Positions 16,166 to 25,799 are shown, numbered from the stretch's first letter. The stretch is DNA of 26,746 nucleotides from SZUA-426 sp041666155 (GCA_041666155.1 JBAYHM010000018.1:1-26746); one strand, 5' to 3'. Notes: generated from the letters alone by a model not told the origin. Program-made: numbers and translations.

Positions 16166-17323
16166 CTACCACGCCCGTGTCGGGGCGTCCAAGATCCTAC
16201 GCGATGAAATGTACAGAGCGACGCTCGCGACGGCGAAAATTATGAATGAGGCAAACATGATCCGGTACCCGGCCGCGGCCAAAATGAAACCGCCGAGAAC
16301 GTTCCCGAGGAAAGTCGGCAAGCCCGATCCCAAGGAAAGGTACATCGCCATACCGGTTGCTCTTCGTTCCGGAGGGACTCGGGTCGCGATGAAACTGATT
16401 GCGGCGGGATGAAAGAGGCCGTAGCAAAAAGCGTGGAGCGCCTGGCCGATGACGGCGCCGAAGGCGTTCGGGATAAGAGTATAGACTAGCAGACGTACGA
16501 AAACCGCGGCGGAGGAAAAAGCGAGCAACTTCGGCGCGCCGAAGCGAGCGATGAGAGGCGTGGAAAAAAACATGATCGGAATTTCCACGGTCGCGGCGAA
16601 TGCCCACATGAGCGCCACCACATTCCAATGAAGTTCCTCCACCAGATAGAGAGAAAAGAAACCGTTGATCGGGCTCATAGCCAGCCGACTCAGGGCGATG
16701 ATGGCAAGGCCGATAATGAATGGCCCGTCGACGAATCGGCGGGGAGCCTGCTTCTCACCCCCTGTGGGACGGGAAGCGGCATTGCGGTCCCGTGGATCCC
16801 GTTCCGGCAGTATTGACAGAAAGCAAAAGGCGAAGACCGTAGTTGCCGCGAGCCAAAACAAAATAGGCTCGACGCCAGTGACAGGTATCCATGGCTGGAA
16901 TTGTAGAAAGAGAGCCATGAGAACGAAACTGAAGGAACCAGCCCATCGATACTTGCCGTAATTACCTTTCGGCCCGATCGCGATAGTGGCGGCAGTATCC
17001 ACGATCGGCGTCACGGAACGAGACCCTATGGAAAGAAGGATCACGGCGGCCAGCACGATCAACGGATGCCTGAAGAAGAGGAAAAGCGGAATCGAAACGA
17101 GTATCAGACAGTACGCCAGAGCGAGTCCCGGCCTGAAACGGCCGATGCGGTCGATGAGCCTCCCGGCAAAGATTGGACCGGCGATACCCGCGATTTCGAA
17201 GGCGCCCAAAAAAAGGCCTAGCGCCTCGGGTCTGAACCCTAGGTCTCGGATCAGGATGGACAAGTACGGAGAAGTCAAGGCCAGAATGGGATACACCGCG
17301 AAGTATGTCAGGGCGAGAGGCAT
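16166..17323 (-). CDS. MFS transporter, MFS_1-like
   Basis: A 385-residue membrane protein with about 12 transmembrane segments in two halves. The loop 2-3 motif GRLIDRIGRFRPG near residue 54 is the MFS signature, and a charged central loop at about 175-195 divides the halves. The N-terminal half resembles the HcaT/PPP group and nucleoside:H+ symporter-like proteins, but the substrate is not predictable. An in-frame stop lies 12 bases upstream, so ATG 17323 is the earliest start. No Shine-Dalgarno precedes it. It lies downstream of argH in the same direction, with a 141-base gap. Confidence 0.82.
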   Translation of the reverse strand: MPLALTYFAVYPILALTSPYLSILIRDLGFRPEALGLFLGAFEIAGIAGPIFAGRLIDRIGRFRPGLALAYCLILVSIPLFLFFRHPLIVLAAVILLSIGSRSVTPIVDTAATIAIGPKGNYGKYRWAGSFSFVLMALFLQFQPWIPVTGVEPILFWLAATTVFAFCFLSILPERDPRDRNAASRPTGGEKQAPRRFVDGPFIIGLAIIALSRLAMSPINGFFSLYLVEELHWNVVALMWAFAATVEIPIMFFSTPLIARFGAPKLLAFSSAAVFVRLLVYTLIPNAFGAVIGQALHAFCYGLFHPAAISFIATRVPPERRATGMAMYLSLGSGLPTFLGNVLGGFILAAAGYRIMFASFIIFAVASVALYISSRRILDAPTRAW

Positions 17324-17355
17324 AAGGGTATATTAGCGCGGACGGACGGCCGAGG

Positions 17356-17468
17356 CTAGCGCATGGCGGTGAAGATCGCCTCCACATTCTCAGGAGCGAT
17401 GTCCAGGAACTCGTAGACCGCGGATCTTGCGCGCTGCCGAAGCGATAGGCTTTCTCGCCCTCCGTCAT
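17356..17468 (-). pseudogene. Possible small ORF coupled to argH, apparently frameshifted
   Basis: The argH stop overlaps an ATG as AAAATGACG (ATGA type), which starts a reading MTEGEKAYRFGSAQ. The neighbouring frame then continues with a convincing protein-like string (ARSAVYEFLDIAPENVEAIF) and ends at TAG 17358. Joining the two needs one extra base around 17420. I do not recognise the product. It could be a decayed small gene, a sequencing error, a programmed shift, or chance. Confidence 0.3.
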
Positions 17469-18844
17469 TTTTGTCGAGCGCGCAACTCCGCTATCTGTGT
17501 ACGAACCGCGCTCGGCGCGGGACCGCCGGGAAGCGACCGGGCGGCGGCGCAGGCGGCGGGCGTAATCGCGCGGTATAGGTCCGCATCGAACAATTCAGAA
17601 CGAACTTTCAGCTGCGCTAAGGTCCGCTCGGCGACGGTCCGTTGTTTGTCGGCGATACAGTCCCGAACGATGAGCGCGGCGACTTCGTGAGCCTTGCGGA
17701 AAGGTAATCCCTTTTTCACGAGATATTCCGCCACATCCGTCGCTTCCAGAAATCCTCCGATACAGGCCGCTTCCATACGCTCCTTTCTGAAACGCGCGGA
17801 CGCCATCATCCCGCGGAAAATGCGCACGCACGCGCGCGCGGTATCCAAAGAATCGAACAGCGCTTCCTTGTCTTCTTGCAGGTCGCGGTCGTACGCGTAC
17901 GGGAGACCTTTCATCAGAGTAAGGAGAGTGACCAGGTCTCCGATCGTTCGGGCGGACTTTCCGCGTACAAGTTCCGCAAAATCCGGGTTCTTCTTCTGCG
18001 GCATGATGGATGAGCCGGTACTCCACTCTTCGGCCAGATCGATGAAGCCGAACTCTTCGGTGGCCCAGATTACGACGTCTTCGCTAAAGCGCGACAGGTG
18101 CGTCATCAGAATGGCGCAGGCGGCTGAAAGCTCCGCCGCGAAATCACGGTCCGCCACCGAATCCATGGAATTGAGCGTCGGCCTCGAAAAGTCGAGCGCC
18201 GCGGCGACCGCCGGGCGATCTAGGGGAAGTCCTGAACCGGCCAGAGCCCCCGCGCCGAGCGGACATTCGTCCAGCCGCGCGAGCGCGTCGGCAAGACGCC
18301 CCACGTCCCGATTAAGTCCGGCACACCAGGCCACAAGGTGATGGCCGAGGGTTATCGGCTGCGCGCGCTGCAAGTGGGTGTAGCCGGGCATGACCGTCTC
18401 GACGTGTTCTTCGGCGCGGAGCAGAAGCACCGTGATCAGCTCACGCGCTTCGGCGATCAATTCCGGCACAAAGCGCTTAAGGTACAGCCGTAGATCGAGC
18501 GCCACTTGGTCGTTACGGCTGCGTCCGGCGTGAACCATGCGGCCCAAGTCGCCCAGGCGCTCGGTCAGCACTCCTTCAATGAAGGAGTGCACGTCTTCCA
18601 CGTCCGTATCGATCGCTAGCTTTCCCGATTCCAATTCGGAGGAAATAAGGGCGAGCGCCTTATCAAGTTTTTTTGCGGCGTCTGCGGGGATGATCCCCTG
18701 AGCGCCGAGCATCGCCGCGTGAGCGCGACTGCCCCGGACATCATCCAGCGCGAGCCGCGCATCCACCGATATCGATGACTCAAAGGCGAAAGCCTCCGCC
18801 TCCGGTTTCCCCTCCAACCTACCCGCCCACAACACCTGCGCCAT
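17465..18844 (-). CDS. argH: Argininosuccinate lyase
   Basis: Splits argininosuccinate into arginine and fumarate, the last step of arginine synthesis; a cytosolic homotetramer in the fumarase/aspartase superfamily. The 459 residues are normal length. Visible signatures are HAGRSRNDQVALDLRLY near 105-121, YTHLQRAQP with His157, and the mobile loop GSSIMPQKKNP at 277-287 with the catalytic serine. GGAG stands eight bases before the ATG. It is the last arg gene of the run; upstream, toward argG, lies a 199-base spacer with a fold-back repeat. No feature is missing. Confidence 0.96.
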   Translation of the reverse strand: MAQVLWAGRLEGKPEAEAFAFESSISVDARLALDDVRGSRAHAAMLGAQGIIPADAAKKLDKALALISSELESGKLAIDTDVEDVHSFIEGVLTERLGDLGRMVHAGRSRNDQVALDLRLYLKRFVPELIAEARELITVLLLRAEEHVETVMPGYTHLQRAQPITLGHHLVAWCAGLNRDVGRLADALARLDECPLGAGALAGSGLPLDRPAVAAALDFSRPTLNSMDSVADRDFAAELSAACAILMTHLSRFSEDVVIWATEEFGFIDLAEEWSTGSSIMPQKKNPDFAELVRGKSARTIGDLVTLLTLMKGLPYAYDRDLQEDKEALFDSLDTARACVRIFRGMMASARFRKERMEAACIGGFLEATDVAEYLVKKGLPFRKAHEVAALIVRDCIADKQRTVAERTLAQLKVRSELFDADLYRAITPAACAAARSLPGGPAPSAVRTQIAELRARQK

Positions 18845-18877
18845 ATGTTTACTCCAAATAATTAAGAAAGAATTTTT

Positions 18878-19039
18878 ACCACAGATGAATACAGATTAAC
18901 ACAGATGGGAAGGGGAGAAGAAATCAGAGAGGAGACCTATGGCTGATCAAAAAAAAGGGGAATCCGGATTTCTCCAACATTCCCCTCTCTCTTCCTGTCT
19001 CTTATCTGTGTCGCGCTTTAGCGCGCCATCTGTGGCTAA
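18878..19039. repeat. Fold-back element of CCACAGATG-type repeats in the argG-argH spacer
   Basis: The plus strand carries CCACAGATG, ATACAGAT and ACACAGATGG between 18879 and 18908. The minus strand carries CCACAGATGG and ACACAGAT between 19036 and 19002, so the unit occurs as an inverted pair. Between them GGGAAGGGGAGA and GAAATC have partial complements (TCCCCTCTC, GGATTTC), so the whole 160 bases could fold back. A smaller hairpin (CGCGC, TAAA, GCGCG) sits near 19015-19028. Degenerate CCACAGATG repeats occur dispersed in many bacterial genomes; their function is not settled. Confidence 0.6.
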
Positions 19040-19043
19040 CCCC

Positions 19044-20579
<1,536 letters not shown>

Positions 20580-20615
20580 AACGGAACTCCTTTGCAATTT
20601 CGCAATGTATCAGTA

Positions 20616-20693
20616 AACCACGAAAACGCGAAAGCACGAAATAAAGAATCGCATTGATTAGATTCCTTTTTGTGTTTTCGTGCCTTCGTGGTT
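20616..20693. repeat. Fold-back element of CCACGAA-type repeats in the argD-argG spacer
   Basis: AACCACGAA followed by CGCGAAAGCACGAAA at 20616-20640 is mirrored by TTTTCGTGCCTTCGTGGTT at 20675-20693, with an AT-rich centre. It begins just after the argD stop on the minus strand and ends before the argG ribosome site. CCACGAAGGCACGAAAAC-type repeats are known as dispersed intergenic sequences in diverse bacteria. Confidence 0.6.
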
Positions 20694-20699
20694 AGTAAC

Positions 20700-21869
20700 T
20701 CACTTCAACCCGTCCAGAACGCTTTTCAGGGTCGCCAAGCCTTCGGCGATTTCGGCGTCGGTGATGACGTAAGGGGGCAGGAAGCGCAGGGTCTTGGGAC
20801 CGGCCGACAAAATCAAAAGCCCTTTTGACAGGCAGGTTTCCAGAACCGGCCACGCGTCGGCTTCAATATCCACGCCGATCATGAGACCTTGGCCCCGAAT
20901 TTCCTTCACCTGAGAGTGCTTCCAGCCGGCGATGGTCGATTTGATTTTATCGCCTTTCCGGATGATTTCCTTGAGGAAGTCATCCTTCGTCACAATTGAG
21001 AGCACCGCTCGCCCCGCGGCCGCGGAAAGAGGATTTCCGCCGAAGGTGCTTCCGTGGTCACCGACGCCCAAAGTGTCTTTGCACTTTTCTCCCGCCAACA
21101 CCGCGCCGACGGGAACGCCACCCGAAAGGCCCTTGGCCAGAGTCACCACATCGACTTTCACGCCGAACCGCTCACACGCGAGGAAAGTTCCCGTCCGCCC
21201 GACCCCCGACTGGACTTCGTCGAACATAAGCAAAACGTCCTTCCGGTCACAGAGTTCAGCGGCTGCTTTCACAAATGCCGCATCGAGCGGCCTGATGCCG
21301 CTTTCACCCTGGATCGGTTCCATGAGGAGCGCGCACACCGTACCGTCGAGCGCTTTTTCCAGCGCGCCGAGGTCGTTCGGCGGCAAATAGAGAAAACCTT
21401 CGGTGAACGGACCAAAATCGACGTGGAAGCGATCCTGCCCGGTAGCGGCCAAAGTCGTGATGGTCCGACCGTGGAACGAACCCTGAAGCGTCGCGATCCG
21501 GTGCCGCCCCGGCCCGTATTTTTTGATGGAATACTTGCGCGCGATCTTTACGGCGCCTTCGTTAGCCTCGGCCCCCGAGTTCCCCAGGAATACGTTGACC
21601 ATGCCGACCTTGGCGCACGCCGCCACAAGCTCGGAGGCAAAGGCTTGGGCCGTATCGCTCTGGAAATAGTTGGATACGTGGATGAGCTTGCCCGCCTGAT
21701 CCGCGATTGCCTTTGCGAGTACGGGATGCGCGTGTCCAAGACTGTTAACCGCGATCCCCGCGGTGAAGTCCACATACCATTTCCCGTTGATGTCCTTAAC
21801 CTTTGAACCGTTGCCTTCGCAAAACCGCGCCGGCAATCGGTGATACGTATTCATTATCGGATCGTACAT
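20700..21869 (-). CDS. argD: Acetylornithine aminotransferase
   Basis: Class III PLP aminotransferase of 389 residues that converts N-acetylglutamate semialdehyde to N-acetylornithine. Key blocks are NSGAEANE at 97-104, FDEVQSGVGRTG at 216-227, PLP-binding Lys246 in LAKGLSGG, and GSTFGGNPL. The frame extends upstream to 22007, but the added 46 residues read through the hairpin spacer and are unlike the family. The ATG at 21869 is preceded by GGGAG and gives the standard N-terminus MYDPIMNTYHRLP. ArgD enzymes sometimes also serve as DapC in lysine synthesis, which is relevant to dapA, asd and lysC in this window. Confidence 0.94.
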   Translation of the reverse strand: MYDPIMNTYHRLPARFCEGNGSKVKDINGKWYVDFTAGIAVNSLGHAHPVLAKAIADQAGKLIHVSNYFQSDTAQAFASELVAACAKVGMVNVFLGNSGAEANEGAVKIARKYSIKKYGPGRHRIATLQGSFHGRTITTLAATGQDRFHVDFGPFTEGFLYLPPNDLGALEKALDGTVCALLMEPIQGESGIRPLDAAFVKAAAELCDRKDVLLMFDEVQSGVGRTGTFLACERFGVKVDVVTLAKGLSGGVPVGAVLAGEKCKDTLGVGDHGSTFGGNPLSAAAGRAVLSIVTKDDFLKEIIRKGDKIKSTIAGWKHSQVKEIRGQGLMIGVDIEADAWPVLETCLSKGLLILSAGPKTLRFLPPYVITDAEIAEGLATLKSVLDGLK

Positions 21870-21906
21870 TTTCTTTTTCTCCCTACAGCGCTTTCTAACA
21901 GAAAAC

Positions 21907-22027
21907 ACCTGCATTCTCGGCAGGTTAAAAAATGCTTCAGCATTTTTTAACTCCAATAAACGCGTGCAGAACGCTACGCGTTCTGCGAGAATAGTTGAGA
22001 ACCCCAACCGGGGGTTCTCAACTATTC
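21907..22027 (-). repeat. Hairpin array between argB and argD, one stem enclosing the argB stop
   Basis: Reading the minus strand from argB there are four stems. A: 22027-21989, perfect 17-bp arms GAATAGTTGAGAACCCC, loop CGGTT; the arm contains the last argB codon and its TAG. B: 21986-21966, 9-bp arms GCAGAACGC, loop GTA. C: 21950-21925, 11-bp arms made of an A/T tract plus GC, closing on a TGAA loop. D: a weak 6-bp stem at 21925-21907. None has a classical terminator tail. The A-B-C order and the A and C loops match the argJ-argB spacer. Confidence 0.75.
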
Positions 22028-22897
22028 GATCATAGTGCCGATTCCTTCATCGGTGAAGAGCTCCACCAACAAAGCGTGCGGCACCCGTCCGTCTATGATG
22101 TGCGCTTTCTTTACCCCGCCGTCCAGCGCGGTGCGACAGCATTCCGTCTTCGGTATCATACCCTTGCTCACGATGCCGTCTTTTATCAGGCCGTCCAAGT
22201 CGCCCTTCTTCATCTGCTTGATGAGCGAGGCAGGGTTCTGTACATCGCGGAGAATTCCGCTCACGTCGGTCATGAGAACGAGCTTCTCGGCCCCGAGGGC
22301 GGCGGCGATTTGCGCCGCCGCGGTATCGGCGTTCACGTTGAGCGCTTCTCCTTCCGCGTCACCTATTCCGAGCGCCACCGTCGCCACGACGGGGACATAC
22401 CCCTTGTCCATCGCCTCAAGGAGCGGTTCCGGCGTCACGATCTTCACGTCGCCGACCAGTCCGAGGTCCACACCCTTTTTCGCTTTTTCGCCCTTGAGCA
22501 TACCGCCGTCAAGGCCGCAGAGACCCAGTGCCTTGCCGCCCGCCCGCTGCACGAGCGCGACAATGTCCTTGTTGACTTTGCCGCAGAGTACCATCTGGAC
22601 TATTTCCATCGTCTCCGCGTCGGTGTAGCGCAGCCCGTTGACGAACTTGCTCTCTTTGCCGACCCTCTTCAGCATCGCGTCGATTTCCGGCCCGCCGCCG
22701 TGCACGAGCACCACGCGGATGCCCACGCACGACATGAGCGCCACGTCCTGAATGACGGCAGCCTTGAGTTCCTCGTTGATCATGGCGTTCCCGCCGTACT
22801 TCACGACGATGGTCTTGCCCATGAAACTTTGTATATAGGGCAGCGCCTGCACCAGCACCCCCGCCCTATCCTTATTAGCAATAACCGGCCCTTTCAT
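22022..22897 (-). CDS. argB: N-acetylglutamate kinase
   Basis: Phosphorylates N-acetylglutamate with ATP; amino-acid-kinase fold, 291 residues. KYGGNAM at 33-39 binds phosphate, VLVHGGGPEID follows near residue 80, and NVNADTAA and MTDVSGIL are also present. The 25-residue N-terminal helix (ANKDRAGVLVQALPYIQSF) is of the kind found in arginine-inhibited hexameric enzymes, so feedback by arginine is likely. AAGGGG precedes the ATG. The last codon and stop lie inside a 17-bp hairpin stem. Confidence 0.95.
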   Translation of the reverse strand: MKGPVIANKDRAGVLVQALPYIQSFMGKTIVVKYGGNAMINEELKAAVIQDVALMSCVGIRVVLVHGGGPEIDAMLKRVGKESKFVNGLRYTDAETMEIVQMVLCGKVNKDIVALVQRAGGKALGLCGLDGGMLKGEKAKKGVDLGLVGDVKIVTPEPLLEAMDKGYVPVVATVALGIGDAEGEALNVNADTAAAQIAAALGAEKLVLMTDVSGILRDVQNPASLIKQMKKGDLDGLIKDGIVSKGMIPKTECCRTALDGGVKKAHIIDGRVPHALLVELFTDEGIGTMIE

Positions 22898-22912
22898 TGT
22901 GTCCCCTTACCG

Positions 22913-23013
22913 GATTTCAAAAAACTTCAGTTTTTTGAAATCAACCATATCGAACGCAAATCCGAATGGATTTGCAAACCGTTCGTAAATTCCAACCGGG
23001 AATTTATGAACGG
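22913..23013 (-). repeat. Hairpin array between argJ and argB, one stem enclosing the argJ stop
   Basis: Minus-strand order after argJ. A: 23013-22979, 15-position arms (one A-C mismatch) with loop CGGTT; the arm contains the last two argJ codons and the TAA. B: 22975-22956, 8-bp arms GCAAATCC, loop ATTC. C: 22942-22913, 13-bp arms ending in AAAAAAC, closing on a TGAA loop. The argB ribosome site follows directly. Order and the A and C loops match the argB-argD spacer while the stem sequences differ. Confidence 0.75.
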
Positions 23014-24227
23014 TAGTCGCCGTTGATTTTTACGTAGTCGTAAGTGAGGTCGCAGCCCCAGGCGGTGACGGAAGCTTTGCCTTCGGTCATGGTCACCAGG
23101 ATTTCGATCTCTTCCTCGCTGAGCACCTTTTTGGCCGTCTCTTCGGAGAAGGGAATGGAAGCGCCCTTGGCGCATACCAGCACTTCACCCGCGGCACTCT
23201 TGAAACGGACGTCCACGCCTTCCGGCGTGAAGGCGGCGCCGGAATAACCCATTGCGCACAGAATACGGCCCCAGTTGGCATCGGCGCCGAAGCAGGCGGC
23301 CTTCACTAAGCTTGAACTCACGATCGATTTGGCCAGCACTTCGGCGGCGGCCTCATCCTTCGCGCCCGAAACCGAGCAGGTCACCAAGCGCGTGGCGCCC
23401 TCCCCGTCCCGCGCGATCTTGCGTGAAAGGTCGACGCAAACGTATTCCAAAGCGGCGGCAAAGGTTTCCCAGTCGGCGCCTTTTTGCGAAATCCGCGCAT
23501 TGCCCGCCCTACCGTTGGCAAGGATGACCACGGTGTCGTTGGTGCTCGTGTCTCCGTCCACCGTCACCCGGTTGAACGACCGGCGCACCGCGCGGCGCAA
23601 AGCCTCGTCCAGCAAAGCACTTTCGATGGCGGCGTCGCTGGTGATAAAGGAAAGCATCGTCCCCATGTTGGGGTGGATCATTCCGGCGCCCTTAGCCATG
23701 GCGCCGATCCGTACGGGCTTGCCGCCGAGCGTGAATTCGACCGAAATTTCTTTCTTGCGCGTGTCGGTGGTCATGATGGCTTCAAGCGCCCGCCCATGAC
23801 CACCGGCATCCGCGGTCAAACCGTCGACCAGCTCGTCGATCGCGGTTTCTACCGGTTCTATTGGAAGCGGCACGCCGATAACGCCGGTTGATCCAACGGC
23901 AACTTCCGAGGGCAAGCAGCCGATTTTCTCGGCGGCGATCGACGCCATCTTTCGCGCGGCGACAAGCCCCGGTTCTCCCGTGCACGCGTTCGCGTTGCCG
24001 GAATTGCATATCACCACCCGGGCGTTTCCGTCCGTCAGATGCTCGCGCGTCACCAACACGCTCGCGGCCTTCACGATATTGTTCGTATACATGCCGGCGG
24101 CCGCGCAGGGCGCGTCGGAAACGATCAAGGCAAGATCGCGCTTATCTTTTTTTTTGCGGATACCGCACCAAACACCGTTCGCCTTAAAACCCTTGGGGGC
24201 GCATACGCCGCCTTCTATCGTTTTCAT
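23004..24227 (-). CDS. argJ: Glutamate N-acetyltransferase / amino-acid acetyltransferase
   Basis: A 407-residue bifunctional ornithine acetyltransferase that recycles the acetyl group from N-acetylornithine to glutamate, so no argE is needed. The precursor cuts itself into two chains before a conserved threonine. Here the site reads MIHPNMGTML with nucleophile Thr190, and the residue before it is Gly instead of the usual Ala. IMTTDTRKK at 151-159 is the substrate-site block, and the N-terminal CNSGNANACTG near 74-84 forms the oxyanion region. AGGAG precedes the ATG, 11 bases after the argC stop. Whether it also uses acetyl-CoA cannot be read from the sequence. Confidence 0.94.
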   Translation of the reverse strand: MKTIEGGVCAPKGFKANGVWCGIRKKKDKRDLALIVSDAPCAAAGMYTNNIVKAASVLVTREHLTDGNARVVICNSGNANACTGEPGLVAARKMASIAAEKIGCLPSEVAVGSTGVIGVPLPIEPVETAIDELVDGLTADAGGHGRALEAIMTTDTRKKEISVEFTLGGKPVRIGAMAKGAGMIHPNMGTMLSFITSDAAIESALLDEALRRAVRRSFNRVTVDGDTSTNDTVVILANGRAGNARISQKGADWETFAAALEYVCVDLSRKIARDGEGATRLVTCSVSGAKDEAAAEVLAKSIVSSSLVKAACFGADANWGRILCAMGYSGAAFTPEGVDVRFKSAAGEVLVCAKGASIPFSEETAKKVLSEEEIEILVTMTEGKASVTAWGCDLTYDYVKINGDYRS

Positions 24228-24238
24228 CCGATTAGCTC

Positions 24239-25339
24239 CTAAAATGCGGCCGGAATGGCGTTGAGTCCGTCGGTTTCATCGAAACCGAGCACGATGTTCA
24301 TGTTCTGCACCGCCTGGCCCGCCGCGCCTTTTACCATATTGTCGATCGCCGTAACGATGATCAAGACCGTTCCGCTCTGATCGGAATGGAGCGAGATGTC
24401 GCAAAAATTCGACAGGCGCACGTTCCGCGTCGTCGCGGTTTCCCCGTAGGGAAGCACGCGTACAAAGGGTTCATTCTTATAGAACTCGGCATACTGTTCG
24501 CGAATGACCTTCACCTGCCCTTCCATCTCTTTGGAAACAGGCCGAGGCGCGTCGCAGGCGGCAGCTCCCGTAAGAGGCGCCAAGGGTGCCGACAGCGGGG
24601 CGTATATCGTGCTCAAGATACCGCGGTTCATCGGAGAGAGGTGCGGCGTGAACACCATCGGCACCGGGTGTCCGGCCATGCGCGCAAGGTTCCGCGCGAT
24701 CTCCGGAACGTGCCGATGTCCGCCGACTTTATAGGGCGCCAAGGAATCGGTGCAGTCGGGGTAATGCGTATTCTGAGCCGGGTTACGACCGGCTCCGGTG
24801 ACGCCGGAGGCCGAATCAATGATGACCGTCCCCGGACCGACTAGGCCCGCGCGGAGAGCGGGGAACAAGCCCAGGGACGCGCCGGTTGGGTAGCAACCGG
24901 GGTTCGCGATGATCTTCGCCTTCTTGATCGCCTCCCGATCGAGCTCGGGAAGGCCGTACGCGGACAGCGCTCGCAATTCCGGTTTGACGTAGGGCTTGCC
25001 GTACCAGGCGGTGAAAGTCGCCTCGTCGTCACCGAAGCGGAAGTCGGCGGACAGATCGATGAACGGGATATTCTTTTCGACGCAAAGCGCCGCGAAAGGT
25101 TCCCCGACGCCGTGCGGCAAGGCAGCGAACACCACATCAGAAGCGGCAACAACCTCTTCCGGCTTCACCAGCTCCGCCGAGACGCGACCGAGCAGGTTGG
25201 GGTACACGGATTCGATCCGGCCGCCTTCAAAGCTGGTCGACGATAAAACGAAACGATTGACTCGAGGATGCTGCGCGAGGATGCGGACGAGTTCGACGCC
25301 CGCGTATCCGCTCGCGCCGATAATTCCGACGGTAAGCAT
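24239..25339 (-). CDS. argC: N-acetyl-gamma-glutamyl-phosphate reductase
   Basis: NADPH-dependent reductase making N-acetylglutamate semialdehyde. The 366 residues are slightly above the usual 340-350. The Rossmann motif GASGYAG is at 8-14, the catalytic Cys149 sits in NPGCYPTGASLGLFP, and the GHRHVPEI motif with the second catalytic histidine is near residue 208. The modest extra length includes an insertion after NRGILSTIYAPLSAP. GGAGG stands four bases before the ATG. It is the first structural gene of the arg run and lies 71 bases after a 40-codon Arg-rich leader ORF. Confidence 0.95.
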   Translation of the reverse strand: MLTVGIIGASGYAGVELVRILAQHPRVNRFVLSSTSFEGGRIESVYPNLLGRVSAELVKPEEVVAASDVVFAALPHGVGEPFAALCVEKNIPFIDLSADFRFGDDEATFTAWYGKPYVKPELRALSAYGLPELDREAIKKAKIIANPGCYPTGASLGLFPALRAGLVGPGTVIIDSASGVTGAGRNPAQNTHYPDCTDSLAPYKVGGHRHVPEIARNLARMAGHPVPMVFTPHLSPMNRGILSTIYAPLSAPLAPLTGAAACDAPRPVSKEMEGQVKVIREQYAEFYKNEPFVRVLPYGETATTRNVRLSNFCDISLHSDQSGTVLIIVTAIDNMVKGAAGQAVQNMNIVLGFDETDGLNAIPAAF

Positions 25340-25410
25340 AGGACCTCCAAAAAAGGATCAAATGGCCCGAGCGCTTTCGCGTGCGAGCGAATATATTGAT
25401 GAAACGTTAA
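25340..25410 (-). promoter_or_regulatory. Leader-to-argC spacer, possible attenuator
   Basis: On the minus strand the leader stop lies in the perfect palindrome CGTTAATTAACG (25405-25416). Next comes a 7-bp imperfect stem (CGCTCGC with GCG-AA-AGCG), about 18 bases later a run of six T, and then the argC GGAGG. No classical terminator is evident. CCTCC copies in the leader could pair with GGAGG, so control of argC translation or Rho action are alternatives. Confidence 0.4.
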
Positions 25411-25533
25411 TTAACGACGACGGAGGCGAGAACGGAGGGAGGGGCGGAGAGCGGCTCTGGCAAGGGCTGAAGAGGAACCGATAGGAGCGCAGAATTGTTT
25501 CGGCTTCGGCGCTATGACGAAGGGTACGTTCAT
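25411..25533 (-). CDS. Arginine-rich leader peptide upstream of argC
   Basis: A 40-codon ORF on the minus strand. GGGAGG stands seven bases before the ATG at 25533, and the TAA ends at 25411. The peptide begins MNVPFVIAPK; its last 17 residues contain seven arginines and it ends R-S-R-L-R-R-R. It lies between the arg promoter and argC, the layout of amino-acid attenuators in which ribosome stalling at codons for the end product controls the operon. The second half of the transcript is rich in C and poor in G, which could also serve as a Rho-loading site. The ORF, ribosome site and Arg codons are seen directly; the attenuation role is inferred. Confidence 0.6.
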   Translation of the reverse strand: MNVPFVIAPKPKQFCAPIGSSSALARAALRPSLRSRLRRR

Positions 25534-25562
25534 GACGACCTCCCGTAATAAATTATAATTAG

Positions 25563-25590
25563 ATTTTGCATAAATATCGAACACTGTCAA
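25563..25590 (-). promoter_or_regulatory. Promoter of the arg run
   Basis: Minus-strand TTGACA (25590-25585) with CAAAAT (25568-25563) after 16 bases. The surrounding AT-rich stretch, including a TATAAT at 25557-25552, could host an ArgR site, but no clear ARG box was recognised. The leader ATG is about 30 bases downstream of the -10 box. Confidence 0.55.
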
Positions 25591-25799
25591 GTAAACGCCG
25601 CGGCGCTATATTATTGGAAATAAAGCGGATTCGAACAGAAGGGAAACAGGGTAAAAGGCCTCATGTTATTCTTGAATAACGAATAAGCGAAATTTAGGTA
25701 AAATGTCCGAATCCGGGTTGATTCGCTATTTCAGTAACGGGGACCCCAATGAAAGCTTGACGAAGCGCAATCTATCAGCATATTTATACATATAGAAAT
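25591..25799. other. AT-rich intergenic segment between divergent promoters
   Basis: No gene is seen. It holds a 7-bp hairpin GTTATTC/GAATAAC at 25665-25680 and an 8-bp inverted pair CGGATTCG (25626-25633) and CGAATCCG (25708-25715) enclosing it. These could be regulatory or the remains of a repeat. Confidence 0.4.

Noticed and set aside
20700..22007. argD extended upstream to 22007
   Set aside because: The added 46 residues are translated hairpin spacer, unlike any aminotransferase N-terminus, and the ATG at 21869 has a ribosome site.
21907..23013. Hairpin arrays as integron attC sites, CRISPR repeats or riboswitches
   Set aside because: No core attC triplets in the right layout, no equal-length direct repeats with spacers, and no known aptamer core; stems differ in sequence between copies.
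25621..25640. tRNA T-arm-like GTTCGAATCC on the minus strand
   Set aside because: No acceptor, D or anticodon arms can be built around it.
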